Part shown: piece by piece, positions 46,071-59,500 of the stretch | Numbering within the stretch: position 1 is the first letter of the stretch | How the letters are laid out: every line of letters starts with the position of its first letter | DNA from: Sipunculus nudus | Lineage: Eukaryota > Annelida > Sipuncula > Golfingiida > Sipunculidae | Assembly: GCA_026874595.1 (NCBI GenBank) | Contig: CM049313.1 | Span: 47,192,159 to 47,256,158 of the forward strand | DNA length: 64,000 bases | Direction of reading: 5' to 3' | Program-made: the position numbers and the translations under genes | The notes under the pieces: generated by a model | Databases searched by the model: none | Told to the model about the DNA's origin: nothing | The model's input: the letters and a program-made list of their open reading frames with translations, nothing else

Positions 46071-49000
46071 ATTAACATAAGCACCACGAGGTACTGGACC
46101 AGGTGTGGTTCAAGACATCAGAACTTCACTAAGTGAATGAAACAGAAAATGTACATATTCTGCACATTTTTTGCAAAAAATATGTACATTAAATAAAGTT
46201 TATTTGATGGTACACTATGGGGCTGGTGTGTAAAACCAATTAGCACCTTAGGGTACTCACAGGGAAGCTTGTGCTGCATCAGATATTCAAACTGCTCAGA
46301 ATATATTAGACGACTAATACATATCACATATTTATCTCTTGTTCACAAATATTCAGCCATCACTTGGACTGGTTCCTGTGTGTGTTTCTGTCTAATTACC
46401 ATAAGCACCACGAGGTACTGGACCAGGTGTGGTTCAAATCATCAGAACCTCACTAAGTGAATGAAACAGAAATCATACTGTTCTGCACATTTTATGTGAA
46501 ATATGTATATTAAATCAAGTTTATTTGATGGTACACTATGGGGCTGGTGCATAAAACCAATTAGCACCTTAGGGTACTCTCAGGGAAGCTTGTGCTGCAT
46601 CAAATCTTTAAACTGTACAGAATATACTAAAGGAAAGACAAGCATCCTGATGATCCTATACATATCACCAATACAGAAATATTCAGCCATCACTTGGACT
46701 GGTTCCTGTGTGTGTTTCTGAAAAATCAACATAAGCACCACAAGGTACTGGGCCAGGTGTGGTTCAAAACACGTTTTTTAGAGTTGTAAGATAGAATTCT
46801 CTTAAAAAATAAATATATTAAATCAAGTTTATTTGATGGTAAACTATGGGGCTGGTGTCTAAAACAAATTAGCCCCTTAGGGTACTCTCAGGGAAGCTTG
46901 TGCTGCATCAGATATTCACACTGTGCAGAATATATAAGAAGACAGATACACATCGCATAAAAATCTCTTGTTCACAAATATTCAGCCATCACTTGGACTG
47001 GTTCCTGTGTGTGTTTCTGTCTAATTAACATAAGCACCACGAGGTACTGGGCCAGGTGTGGTTCAAAACATCAGAACCTCACCATGAGAATGAAACAGAA
47101 AATGTACATATTCTGCACATTTTATGCAAAAAATATGTACATTAAATAAAGTTTATTTGATGGTACACTATGGGGCTGGTGTGTAAAACCAATTAGCACC
47201 TTAGGGTACTCTCAGGGAAGCTTGTGCTGCATCAGATATTCAAACTGCTCAGAATATATTAGACGACTAATACATATCACATATTTATCTCTTGTTCACA
47301 AATATTCAGCCATCACTTGGACTGGTTCCTGCGTGTGTTTCTGTCTAATTACCATAAGCACCATGAGGTACTGGACCAGGTGTGGTTCAAATTATCAGAA
47401 CCTCACTAAGTGAATGAAACAGAAATCATACTGTTCTGCACATTTTATGTGAAATATGTATATTAAATCAAGTTTATTTGATGGTACACTATGGGGCTGG
47501 TGCATAAAACCAATTAGCACCTTAGGGTACTCTCAGGGAAGCTTGTGCTGCATCAAATCTTTAAACTGTACAGAATATACTAAAGGAAAGACAAGCATCC
47601 TGATGATCCTATACATATCACCAATACAGAAATATTCAGCCATCACTTGGACTGGTTCCTGTGTGTGTTTCTGACAAATCAACATAAGCACCACAAGGTA
47701 CTGGGCCAGGTGTGGTTCAATACATGTTTTTAGAGTTGTAAGATAGAATTCTCTTAAAAAATAAATATATTAAATCAAGTTTATTTGATGGTACACTATG
47801 GGGCTGGTGTGTAAAACCAATTAGCACCTCAGGGTACTCTCAGGGAAGCTTGTGCTGCATCATATATACACACTGTGCAGAATATATTAGAAGACAGATA
47901 CACATCGTATAAATATCTCTTGTTCACAAATATTCAGCCATCACTTGGACTGGTTCCTGTGTGTGTTTCTGTCTAATTAACATAAGCACCACGAGGTACT
48001 GGGCCAGGTGTGGTTCAAAACATCAGAACCTCACCATGAGAATGAAACAGAAAATGTACATATTCTGCACATTTTTTGCAAAAAATATGTACATTAAATA
48101 AAGTTTATTTGATGGTACACTATGGGGCTGGTGTGTAAAACCAATTTGCACCTTAGGGTACTCTCAGGGGAGCTTGTGCTGCATCAGATATTCAAACTGC
48201 TCAGAATATATTAGACGACTAATACATATCACATATTTATCTCTTGTTCACAAATATTCAGCCATCACTTGGACTGGTTCCTGTGTGTGTTTCTGTCTAA
48301 TTACCATAAGCACCACGAGGTACTGGACCAGGTGTGGTTCAAAACATCAGAACCTCACTAAGTGAATGAAACAGAAATCATACATATTCTGCACATTTTA
48401 TGTGAAATATGAATATTAAATCAAGTTTATTTGATGGTACACTATGGGGCTGGTGCATAAAACCAATTAGCACCTTAGGGTACTCTCAGGGAAGCTTGTG
48501 CTGCATCAAATCTTTAAACTGTACAGAATATACTAAAGGAAAGACAAGCATCCTGATGACCCTATACATATCACAATTCAGAAATATTCAGCCATCACTT
48601 GGACAGGTTCCTGTGTGTGTTTCTGACAAATCAACATAAGCACCACAAGGTACTGGGCCAGGTGTGGTTCAAAACACGTTTTTTAGAGTTGTAAGATAGA
48701 ATTCTCATAAAAAATAAATAAATTAAATCAAGTTTATTTGATGTTAAACTATGGGGCTGGTGTCTAAAACCAATTAGCACCTTAGGGTACTCTCAGGGAA
48801 GCTTGTGCTGCATCATGTATTCACACTGTGCAGAATATATTAGAAGACAGATACACATCACATAAATATCTCTTGTTCACAAATATTCAGCCATCATTTG
48901 GACTGGTTCCTGTGTGTGTTTCTGTCTTATTAACATAAGCACCATGATATACTGGGCCAGGTGTGGTTCAAACATCAGAACCTCACCATGAGAATGAAAC

Positions 49001-52000
49001 AGAAAATGTACATATTCTGCACATTTTTTGCAAAAAATATGTACATTAAATAAAGTTTATTTGATGTTAAACTATGGGGCTGGTGTCTAAAACCAATTAG
49101 CACCTTAGGGTACTCTCAGGGGAGCTTGTGCTGCATTAGATATTCAAACTGCTCAGAATATATTAGACGACTAATACATATCACATATTTATCTCTTGTT
49201 CACAAATATTCAGCCATCACTTGTTCTGGTTCCTGTGTGTGTTTCTGTCTAATTAACATAAGCACCACGAGGTACTGGACCAGGTGTGGTTCAAATCATC
49301 AGAACCTCACTAAGTGAATGAAACAGAAATCATACTGTTCTGCACATTTTATGTGAAATATGTATATTAAATCAAGTTTATTTAATGGTACACTATGGGG
49401 CTGGTGCATAAACCAATTAGCACCTTAGGGTACTCTCAGGGAAGCTTGTGCTGCATCAAATCTTTAAACTGTACAGAATATACTAAAGGAAAGACAAGCA
49501 TCCTGATGATCCTATACATATCACCAATACAGAAATATTCAGCCATCACTTGGACTGGTTCCTGTGTGTGTTTCTGACAAATCAACATAAGCACCACAAG
49601 GTACTGGGCCAGGTGTGGTTCAAAACACGTTTTTTAGAGTTGTAAGATAGAATTCTCTTAAAAAATAAATATATTAAATCAAGTTTATTTGATGGTAAAC
49701 TATGGGGCTGGAGTCTAAAACAAATTAGCCCCTTAGAGTACTCTCAGGGAAGCTTGTGCTGCATCAGATATTCAAACTGCTCAGAATATATTAGACGACT
49801 AATACATATCACATATTTATCTCTTGTTCACAAATATTCAGCCATCACTTGTTCTGGTTCCTGTGTGTGTTTCTGTCTAATTACCATAAGCACCATGAGG
49901 TACTGGACCAGGTGTGGTTCAAATCATCAGAACCTCACTAAGTGAATGAAACAGAAATCATACTGTTCTGCACATTTTATGTGAAATATGTATATTAAAT
50001 CAAGTTTATTTGATGGTACACTATGGGGCTGGTGCATAAAACCAATTAGCACCTTAGGGTACTCTCAGGGAAGCTTGTGCTGCATCAAATCTTTAAACTG
50101 TACAGAATATACTAAAGGAAAGACAAGCATCCTGATGATCCTATACATATCACCAATACAGAAATATTCAGCCATCACTTGGACTGGTTCCTGTGTGTGT
50201 TTCTGAAAAATCAACATAAGCACCACAAGGTACTGGGCCAGGTGTGGTTCAAAACACGTTTTTTAGAGTTGTAAGATAGAATTCTCTTAAAAAATAAATA
50301 TATTAAATCAAGTTTATTTGATGGTAAACTATGGGGCTGGTGTCTAAAACAAATTAGCCCCTTAGGGTACTCTCAGGGAAGCTTGTGCTGCATCAGATAT
50401 TCACACTGTGCAGAATATATAAGAAGACAGATACACATCGCATAAAAATCTCTAGTTCACAAATATTCAGCCATCACTTGGACTGGTTCCTGTGTGTGTT
50501 TCTGTCTAATTAACATAAGCACCACGAGGTACTGGGCCAGGTGTGGTTCAAAACATCAGAACCTCACCATGAGAATGAAACAGAAAATGTACATATTCTG
50601 CACATTTTATGCAAAAAATATGTACATTAAATAAAGTTTATTTGATGGTACACTATGGGGCTGGTGTGTAAAACCAATTAGCACCTCAGGGTACTCTCAG
50701 GGAAGCTTGTGCTGCATCATATATACACACTGTGCAGAATATTTTAGAAGACAGATACACATCGTATAAATATCTCTTGTTCAAAAATATTCAGCCATCA
50801 CTTGGACTGGTTCCTGTGTGTGTTTCTGTCTAATTAACATAAGCACCACGAGGTACTGGACCAGGTGTGGTTCAAAACATCAGAACCTCACTAAGTGAAT
50901 GAAACAGAAATCATACATATTCTGCACATTTTATGTGAAATATGTATATTAAATCAAGTTTATTTGATGGTACACTATGGGGCTGGTGCATAAAACAAAT
51001 TAGCACCTTAGGGTACTCTCAGGGAAGCTTGTGCTGCATCAAATCTTTAAACTGTACAGAATATACTAAAGGAAAGACAAGCATCCTGATGACCCTATAC
51101 ATATCACCAATACAGAAATATTCAGCCATCACTTGGACTGGTTCCTGTGTGTTTCTGACAAATCAACATAAGCACCACAAGGTACTGGGCCAGGTGTGGT
51201 TCAAAACACGTTTTTTAGAGTTGTAAGATAGAATTCTCATAAAAAATAAATATATTAAATCAAGTTTATTTGATGTTAAACTATGGGGCTGGTGTGTAAA
51301 ACCAATTAGCACCTTAGGGTACTCTCAGGGAAGCTTGTGCTGCATCATATATACACACTGTGCAGAATACATTAGAAGACAGATACACATCGTATAAATA
51401 TCTCTTGTTCACAAATATTCAGCCATCACTTGGACTGGTTCCTGTGTGTGTTTCTGTCTAATTACCATAAGCACCACGAGGTACTGGACCAGGTGTGGTT
51501 CAAATCATCAGAACCTCACTAAGTGAATGAAACAGAAATCATACTGTTCTGCACATTTTATGTGAAATATGTATATTAAATCAAGTTTATTTGATGGTAC
51601 ACTATGGGGCTGGTGCATAAAACCAATTAGCACCTTAGGGTACTCTCAGGGAAGCTTGTGCTGCATCAAATCTTTAAACTGTACAGAATATACTAAAGGA
51701 AAGACAAGCATCCTGATGATCCTATACATATCACCAATACAGAAATATTCCGCCACCACTTGGACTGGTTCCTGTGTGTGTTTCTGACAAATCAAACATA
51801 AGCACCACAAGGTACTGGGCCAGGTGTGGTTCAAAACACGTTTTTTAGAGTTGTAAGATAGAATTCTCTTAAAAAATAAATATATTAAATCAAGTTTATT
51901 TGATGGTAAACTATGGGGCTGGTGTCTAAAACAAATTAGCCCCTTAGGGTACTCTCAGGGAAGCTTGTGCTGCATCATATATTCACACTGTGCAGAATAT

Positions 52001-55000
52001 ATAAGAAGACAGATACACATCGCATAAATATCTCTTGTTCACAAATATTCAGCCATCACTTGGACTGGTTCCTGTGTGTGTTTCTGTCTAATTAACATAA
52101 GCACCACGAGGTACTGGGCCAGGTGTGGTTCAAAACATCAGAACCTCACCATGAGAATGAAACAGAAAATGTACATATTCTGCACATTTTATGCAAAAAA
52201 TATGTACATTAAATAAAGTTTATTTGATGGTACACTATGGGGCTGGTGTGTAAAACCAATTAGCACCTCAGGGTACTCTCAGGGAAGCTTGTGCTGCATC
52301 ATATATACACACTGTGCAGAATATTTTAGAAAACAGATACACATCGTATAAATATCTCTTGTTCAAAAATATTCAGCCATCACTTGGACTGGTTCCTGTG
52401 TGTGTTTCTGTCTAATTAACATAAGCACCACGAGGTACTGGACCAGGTGTGGTTCAAAACATCAGAACCTCACTAAGTGAATGAAACAGAAATCATACAT
52501 ATTCTGCACATTTTATGTGAAATATGTATATTAAATCAAGTTTATTTGATGGTACACTATGGGGCTGGTGCATAAAACCAATTAGCACCATAGGGTACTC
52601 TCAGGGAAGCTTGTGCTGCATCAAATCTTTAAACTGTACAATATATACTAAAGGAAAGACAAGCATCCTGATGACCCTAAACATATCACAATTCAGAAAT
52701 ATTCAGCCATCACTTGGACTGGTTCCTGTGTGTGTTTCTGACAAATCAACATAAGCACCACAAGGTACTGGGCCAGGTGTGGTTCAAAACACATTTTTTA
52801 AAGTTGTAAGATAGAATTCTCATAAAAAATAAATATATTAAATCAAGTTTATTTGATGTTAAACTATGGGGCTGGTGTCTAAAACCAATTAGCACCTTAG
52901 GGTACTCTCAGGGAAGCTTGTGCTGCATCATGTATTCACACTGTGCAGAATATATTAGAAGACAGATACACATCACATAAATATCTCTTGTTCACAAATA
53001 TTCAGCCATCATTTGGACTGGTTCCTGTGTGTGTTTCTGTCTAATTAACATAAGCACCATGATATACTGGGCCAGGTGTGGTTCAAAACATCAGAACCTC
53101 ACCATGAGAATGAAACAGAAAATGTACATATTCTGCACATTTTTTGCAAAAAATATGTACATTAAATAAAGTTTATTTGATGGTACACTATGGGGCTGGT
53201 GTGTAAAACCAATTTGCACCTTAGGGTACTCTCAGGGGAGCTTGTGCTGCATCAGATATTCAAACTGCTCAGAATATATTAGATGACTAATACATATCAC
53301 ATATTTATCTCTTGTTCACAAATATTCAGCCATCACTTGGACTGGTTCCTGTGTGTGCTTCTGTCTAATTACCATAAGCACCACGAGGTACTGGACCAGG
53401 TGTGGTTCAAATCATCAGAACCTCACTAAGTGAATGAAACAGAAATCATACTGTTCTGCACATTTTATGTGAAATATGTATATTAAATCAAGTTTATTTG
53501 ATGGTACACTATGGGGCTGGTGCATAAAACCAATTAGCACCTTAGGGTACTCTCAGGGAATCTTGTGCTGCATCAAATCTTTAAACTGTACAGAATATAC
53601 TAAAGGAAAGACAAGCATCCTGATGATCCTATACATATCACCAATACAGAAATATTCAGCCATCACTTGGACTGGTTCCTGTGTGTGTTTCTGACAAATC
53701 AACATAAGCACCACAAGGTACTGGGCCAGGTGTGGTTCAAAACATGCTTTTAGAGTTGTAAGATAGAATTCTCTTAAAAAATAAATATATTTAATCAAGT
53801 TTATTTGATGGTAAACTATGGGGCTGGTGTCTAAAACAAATTAGCAGATACACATCGCATAAATATCTCTTGTTCACAAATATTCAGCCATCATTTGGAC
53901 TGGTTCCTGTGTGTGTTTCTGTCTAATTAACATAAGCACCATGATATACTGGGCCAGGTGTGGTTCAAAACATCAGAACCTCACCATGAGAATGAAACAG
54001 AAAATGTACATATTCTGCACATTTTTTGCAAAAAATATGTACATTAAATAAAGTTTATTTGATGGTACACTATGGGGCTGGTGTGTAAAACCAATTAGCA
54101 CCTCAGGGTACTCTCAGGGGAGCTTGTGCTGCATCAGATATTCAAACTGCTCAGAATATATTAGACGACTAATACATATCACATATTTATCTCTTGTTCA
54201 CAAATATTCAGCCATCACTTGGACTGGTTCCTGTGTGTGCTTCTGTCTAATTACCATAAGCACCACGAGGTACTGGACCAGGTGTGGTTCAAAACATCAG
54301 AACCTCACTAAGTGAATGAAACAGAAATCATACATATTCTGCACATTTTATGTGAAATATGTATATTAAATCAAGTTTATTTGATGATACACTATGGGGC
54401 TGGTGAATAAAACAAATTAGCACCTTAGGGTACTCTCAGGGAAGCTTGTGCTGCATCAAATCTTTAAACTGTACAGAATATACTAAAGGAAAGACAAGCA
54501 TCCTGATGACCCTATACATATCACCAATACAGAAATATTCAGCCATCACTTGGACTGATCCCTGTGTGTTTCTGACAAATCAACATAAGCACCACAAGGT
54601 ACTGGGCCAGGTGTGGTTCAAAACACGTTTTTTAGAGTTGTTAGATAGAATTCTCATAAAAAATAAATATATTAAATCAAGTTTATTTGATGTTAAACTA
54701 TGGGGCTGGTGTGTAAAATCAATTAGCACCATAGGGTACTCTCAGGGAAGCTTGTGCTGCATCATATATTCACACTGTGCAGAATATATTAGAAGACAGA
54801 TACACATCACATAAATATCTCTTGTTCACAAATATTCAGCCATCATTTGGACTGGTTCCTGTGTGTGTTTCTGTCTAATTAACATAAGCACCACGAGGTA
54901 CTGGGCCAGGTGTGGTTCAAAACATCAGAACCTCACCATGAAAATGAAACATAAAATGTATATATTCTGCACATTTTATGCAAAAAATATGTACATTAAA

Positions 55001-55576
55001 TAAAGTTTATTTGATGGTATACTATGGGGCTGGTGTGTAAAACCAATTAGCACCTTAGGGTACTCTTAGGGGAGCTTGTGCTGCATCAGATATTCAAACT
55101 GCTCAGAATATATTAGAAGACTTATACATATCACATATTTATCTCTTGTTCACAAATTTTCAGCCATCACTTGGACTGGTTCCTGTGTGTGTTTCTGTCT
55201 AATTAACATAAGCACCATGAGGTACTGGACCAGGTGTGGTTCAAATCATCAGAACCTCACTAAGTGAATGAAACAGAAATCATACAATTCTGCACATTTC
55301 AGTGAAATATGTATATTAAATCAAGTTTATTTGATGGTACACTATGGGGCTGGTGCATAAAACCAATTAGCACCTTAGGGTACTCTCAGGGAAGCTTGTG
55401 CTGCATCAAATCTCTAAACTGTACAGAATATACTAAAGGAAAGACAAGCATCCTGATGATCCTATACATATCACCAATACAGAAATATTCAGCCATCACT
55501 TGGACTGGTTCCTGTGTGTGTTTCTGACAAGTCAACATAAGCACCACTAGGTACTGGGCCAGGTGTGGTTAAAAAC
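46071..55576. repeat. Satellite core, about 315-bp monomers in a 952-bp higher-order repeat
   Basis: Three monomer types (about 301-328 bp) alternate. They are told apart by the segment after the X box: type a AATGAAACAGAAAATGTACA, type b CAGAAATCATACTGTTCTGC, type c ACACGTTTTTTAGAGTTGTA. Equivalent points fall at 46269, 47222, 48174, 49126 and 46503, 47456, 48409 (period 952-954); some repeats lack one monomer (49126 to 49754 and 50942 to 51569, about 628). Each monomer holds an X box and, about half a monomer later, a Z-Y pair. Short open frames recur only because the unit recurs; none looks like a gene. Confidence 0.96.
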
Positions 55577-55585
55577 ACGTTTTTT

Positions 55586-56580
55586 TTTTTGTTTGAATGA
55601 TTTATTGACACAATACATGGTAAGTATATTCATGTGGTATTCTACCTAAGCACATATATAAATATAAACATGTATCAATAGATTGAGCGCAAGCTACTTA
55701 AAGCTTATGAAGCTCGCTCCTGAATTCTAAAGTGATAATTTTCTGATGCATGGCAAGGGGGGGGGGGGGGTGTGATGTTAACATATTGATGACTGGAGTA
55801 TCATGGAAGATGTGGATAGCATAATGACTATGTTTTTAGTTGTGATTTGGAAAGTGTAAGGTGCCAGTTGAGAGGAGAGAGAGAGAGTTTTGGTGGGTGT
55901 GGGATGAGTTTGTCAAAATTGTCAAATTATTTTATGTTAGAATCTGTTTGAGTTTTCAATGAAGTTTGCTACCGATTCGAATATTTCCTTGTTTGATTTG
56001 TCATCTATTTTTGGGTTACCAAAAAGTAAAACTTTTAATGGGGTATCCCTAGGTAAGTATGTTTTCCTAGTGGAGTTATAGAGGTGGCATTGCAGTAGGT
56101 AGTGGTTGGGATCTTCTGATGGGTGGCCACATTGACATTTTTTGGTGTCACTAATATGTCTTGAGTACATATGATAATTTAGATCACTACATTTCTTTCT
56201 CATGCGTGCATGGATTATTTGTGATTTTCTGGTTCCTGAGTTGTAGTACGTAGGTGTTTTAGTTCTTAGAGCTGATTTTTTCAATTGGTAGTTTAATGAG
56301 GCACTTGTTAAGCAAGCTTTCTTATCAAGATCCATTTGGTTCCATAATCTGATTGATTTTGGGAGAAAAGAGTTGAAATATAAATCAGTTCTTGCTTGTA
56401 TTGGAGTAAGGTTGTGTATTACAAATCTGGTTTCGTATATGTTACTATGTGGAGGTGGAAGAAGAATGCGTAGATACTGCGGACTTTCGTTGTTAATCAT
56501 TTTATGTACAAGGAGGATTTGTTTGTTTTCTCTTCTCTTTTGGAGAGTTTCCCATCCTGATTCAAGATCATGTTCATGTG
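55586..56580 (-). mobile_element. 5'-truncated LINE (non-LTR retrotransposon) inserted in the satellite
   Basis: A 995-bp insertion on the minus strand, flanked by the 9-bp duplication ACGTTTTTT (55577-55585 and 56581-56589). The 3' end has AATAAA and a poly(A) tail (T run on the plus strand). A frame open from the truncation point (56580) to 55937 encodes HEHDLESGWETLQKRRENK, MINNESPQYLRILLPP, FLPKSIRLWN and CQCGHPSEDPNHYLLQC, the end of a LINE reverse-transcriptase ORF2 with its CCHC-like tail. The intact frame suggests a fairly recent insertion. The 3' UTR holds a G14 run (55757-55770). Confidence 0.88.
55937..56580 (-). pseudogene. LINE ORF2 C-terminal fragment
   Basis: About 213 codons without a stop from the element's truncated 5' end to TGA/TAA at 55937; the first Met in frame is at 56500. 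GWETLQKRRE and the DLYFNSFLPKSIRLWN segment are hallmarks of the region downstream of the reverse transcriptase domain in Jockey/CR1-like LINEs, and C-x-C-G..H..C is the terminal zinc-like motif. The endonuclease and catalytic RT domains are absent, so it is a dead copy. Confidence 0.82.
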
Positions 56581-59500
56581 ACGTTTTTTAGAGTTGTAAG
56601 ATAGAATTCTCTTAAAAAATAATTATATTAAATCAAGTTTATTTGATGGTAAACTATGTCTTAAACCAATTAGCACCTTAGGGTACTCTCAGGGAAGCTT
56701 GTGCTGCATCATATATACACACTGTGCAGAATATATTAGAAGACAGATACACATCGTATAAATATCTCTTGTTCACAAATATTCAGCCATCACTTGGACT
56801 GGTTCCTGTGTGTTTCTGTCTAATTAACATAAGCACCACAAGGTACTGGGCCAGGTGTGGTTCAAAACATCAGAACCTCACCATGAGAATGAAACAGAAA
56901 ATGTACATATTCTGCACATTTTATGCAAAAAATATGTACATTAAATAAAGTTTATTTGATGGTACACTATGGGGCTGGTGTGTAAGACCAATTAGCACCT
57001 TAGGGTACTCTCAGGGAAGCTTGTGCTGCATCAGATATTCAAACTGCTCAGAATATATTAGACGACTAATACAAATCACATAATTATCTCTTGTTCAAAA
57101 ATATTCAGCCATCACTTGGACTGGTTCCTGTGTGTGTTTCTGTCTAATTAACATAAGCACCACGAGGTACTGGACCAGGTGTGGTTCAAAACATCAGAAC
57201 CTCACCATGAGAATGAAACAGAAATCATACATATTCTGCACATTTTATGCAAAAAATATGTATATTATACAAGTTTATTTGATGGTACACTATGGGGCTG
57301 GTGTGTAAAACCAATTAGCACCTTAGGGTACTCTCAGGGGAGCTTGTGCTGCATCAGATATTCAAACTGCTCAGAATATATTAGAAGACTTATACATATC
57401 ACATATTTATCTCTTGTTCACAAATATTCAGCCATCACTTGGACTGGTTCCTGTGTATGTTTCTGTCTAATTAACATAAGCACCATGAGGTACTGGACCA
57501 GGTGTGGTTCAAATCATCAGTAACTCACTAAGTGAATGAAACAGAAATCATACAATTCTGCACATTTCAGTGAAATATGTATATTAAATCAAGTTTATTT
57601 GATGGTACACTATGGGGCTGGTGCATAAAACCAATTAGCACCTTAGGGTAGTCTCAGGGAAGCTTATGCTGCATCAAATCTCTAAACTGTACAGAATATA
57701 CTAAAGGAAGACAAGCATCCTGATGATCCTATACATATCACCAATACAGAAATATTCAGCCATCACTTGGACTGGTTCCTGTGTGTGTTTCTGACAAGTC
57801 AACATAAGCACCACAAGGTACTGGGCCAGGTGTGGTTCAAAACACGTTTTTTAGAGTTGTAAGATAGAATTCTCTTAAAAAATAAATATATTAAATCAAG
57901 TTTATTTGATGGTAAACTATGGGGCTGGTGCATAAAACCAATTAGCACCTTAGGGTACTCTCAGGGAAGCTTGTGCTGCATCATATATACACACTGTGCA
58001 GAATATATTAGAAGACAGATACACATCGTATAAATATCTCTTGTTCACAAATATTCAGCCATCACTTGGACTGGTTCCTGTGTGTTTCTGTCTAATTAAC
58101 ATAAGCACCACAAGGTACTGGGCCAGGTGTGGTTCAAAACATCAGAACCTCACCATGAGAATGAAACAGAAAATGTACATATTCTGCACATTTTATACAA
58201 AAAATATGTACATTAAATAAAGTTTATTTGATGGTACACTATGGGGCTGGTGTGTAAAACCAATTAGCACCTTAGGGTACTCTCAGGGAAGCTTGTGCTG
58301 CATCAGATATTCAAACTGCTCAGAATATATTAGAACACTAATACATATCACATAATTATCTCTTGTTCAAAAATATTCAGCCATCACTTGGACTGGTTCC
58401 TGTGTGTTTCTGTCTAATTAACATAAGCACCACGAGGTACTGGACCAGGTGTGGTTCAAAACATCAGAACCTCACCATGATAATGAAACAGAAATCATAC
58501 ATATTCTGCACATTTTATGCAAAAAATATGTATATTAAATCAAGTTTATTTGATGGTACACTATGGGGCTGGTGTGTAAAACCAATTAGCACCTTAGGGT
58601 ACTCTCAGGGAAGCTTGTGCTGCATCAGATATTCAAACTGCTCAGAATATATTAGACAACTAATACATATCACATAATTATCTCTTGTTCACAAATATTC
58701 AGCCATCACTTACACTGGTTCCTGTGTGTGTTTCTGTCTAATTAACATAAGCACCACGAGGTACTGAACCAGGTGTGGTTCAAAACATCAGAACCTCACT
58801 AAGTGAATGAAACAGAAATCATACATATTCTGCACATTTTATGTGAAGTAGGTATATTAAATCAAGTTTATTTGATGGTACACTATGGGGCTGGTGCATA
58901 AAACCAATTAGCACTTTAGGGTACTCTCAGGGAAGCTTGTGCTGCATCAAATTTTTAAACAGTACAGAATATACTATACATATCACCAATACAGAAATAT
59001 TCAGCCATCACTTGGACTGGTTCCTGTGTGTGTTTCTGACATATCAACATAAGCACCACAAGGTACTGGACCAGGTGTGGTTCAAAACACGTTTTTTAGA
59101 GTTGTAAGATAGAATTCTCTTAAAAAATAAATATATTAAATCAAGTTTATTTGATGGTAAACTATGGGACTGGTGTCTTAAACAAATTAGCACCTTAGGG
59201 TACTCTCAGGGAAGCTTGTGCTGCATCATCTATACACACTGTGCAGAATATATTAGAAGACAGATACACATCTTATAAATATCTCTTGTTCATAAATATT
59301 CAGCCGTCACTTGGACTGGTTCCTGTGTGTGTTTCTGTCTAATTAACATAAGCACCACGAGGTACTGGACCAGGTGTGGTTCAAAACATCAGAACATCAC
59401 TAAGTGAATGAAACAGAAATCATACATATTCTGCACATTTTATGCAAAAAATATGTACATTAAATAAAGTTTATTTGATGGTACACTATGGGGCTGGTGT

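Noticed and set aside
55937-56500. A 187-codon minus-strand frame as a host gene
   Set aside because: Flanked by a target-site duplication and poly(A), and has the sequence of a LINE ORF2 tail.
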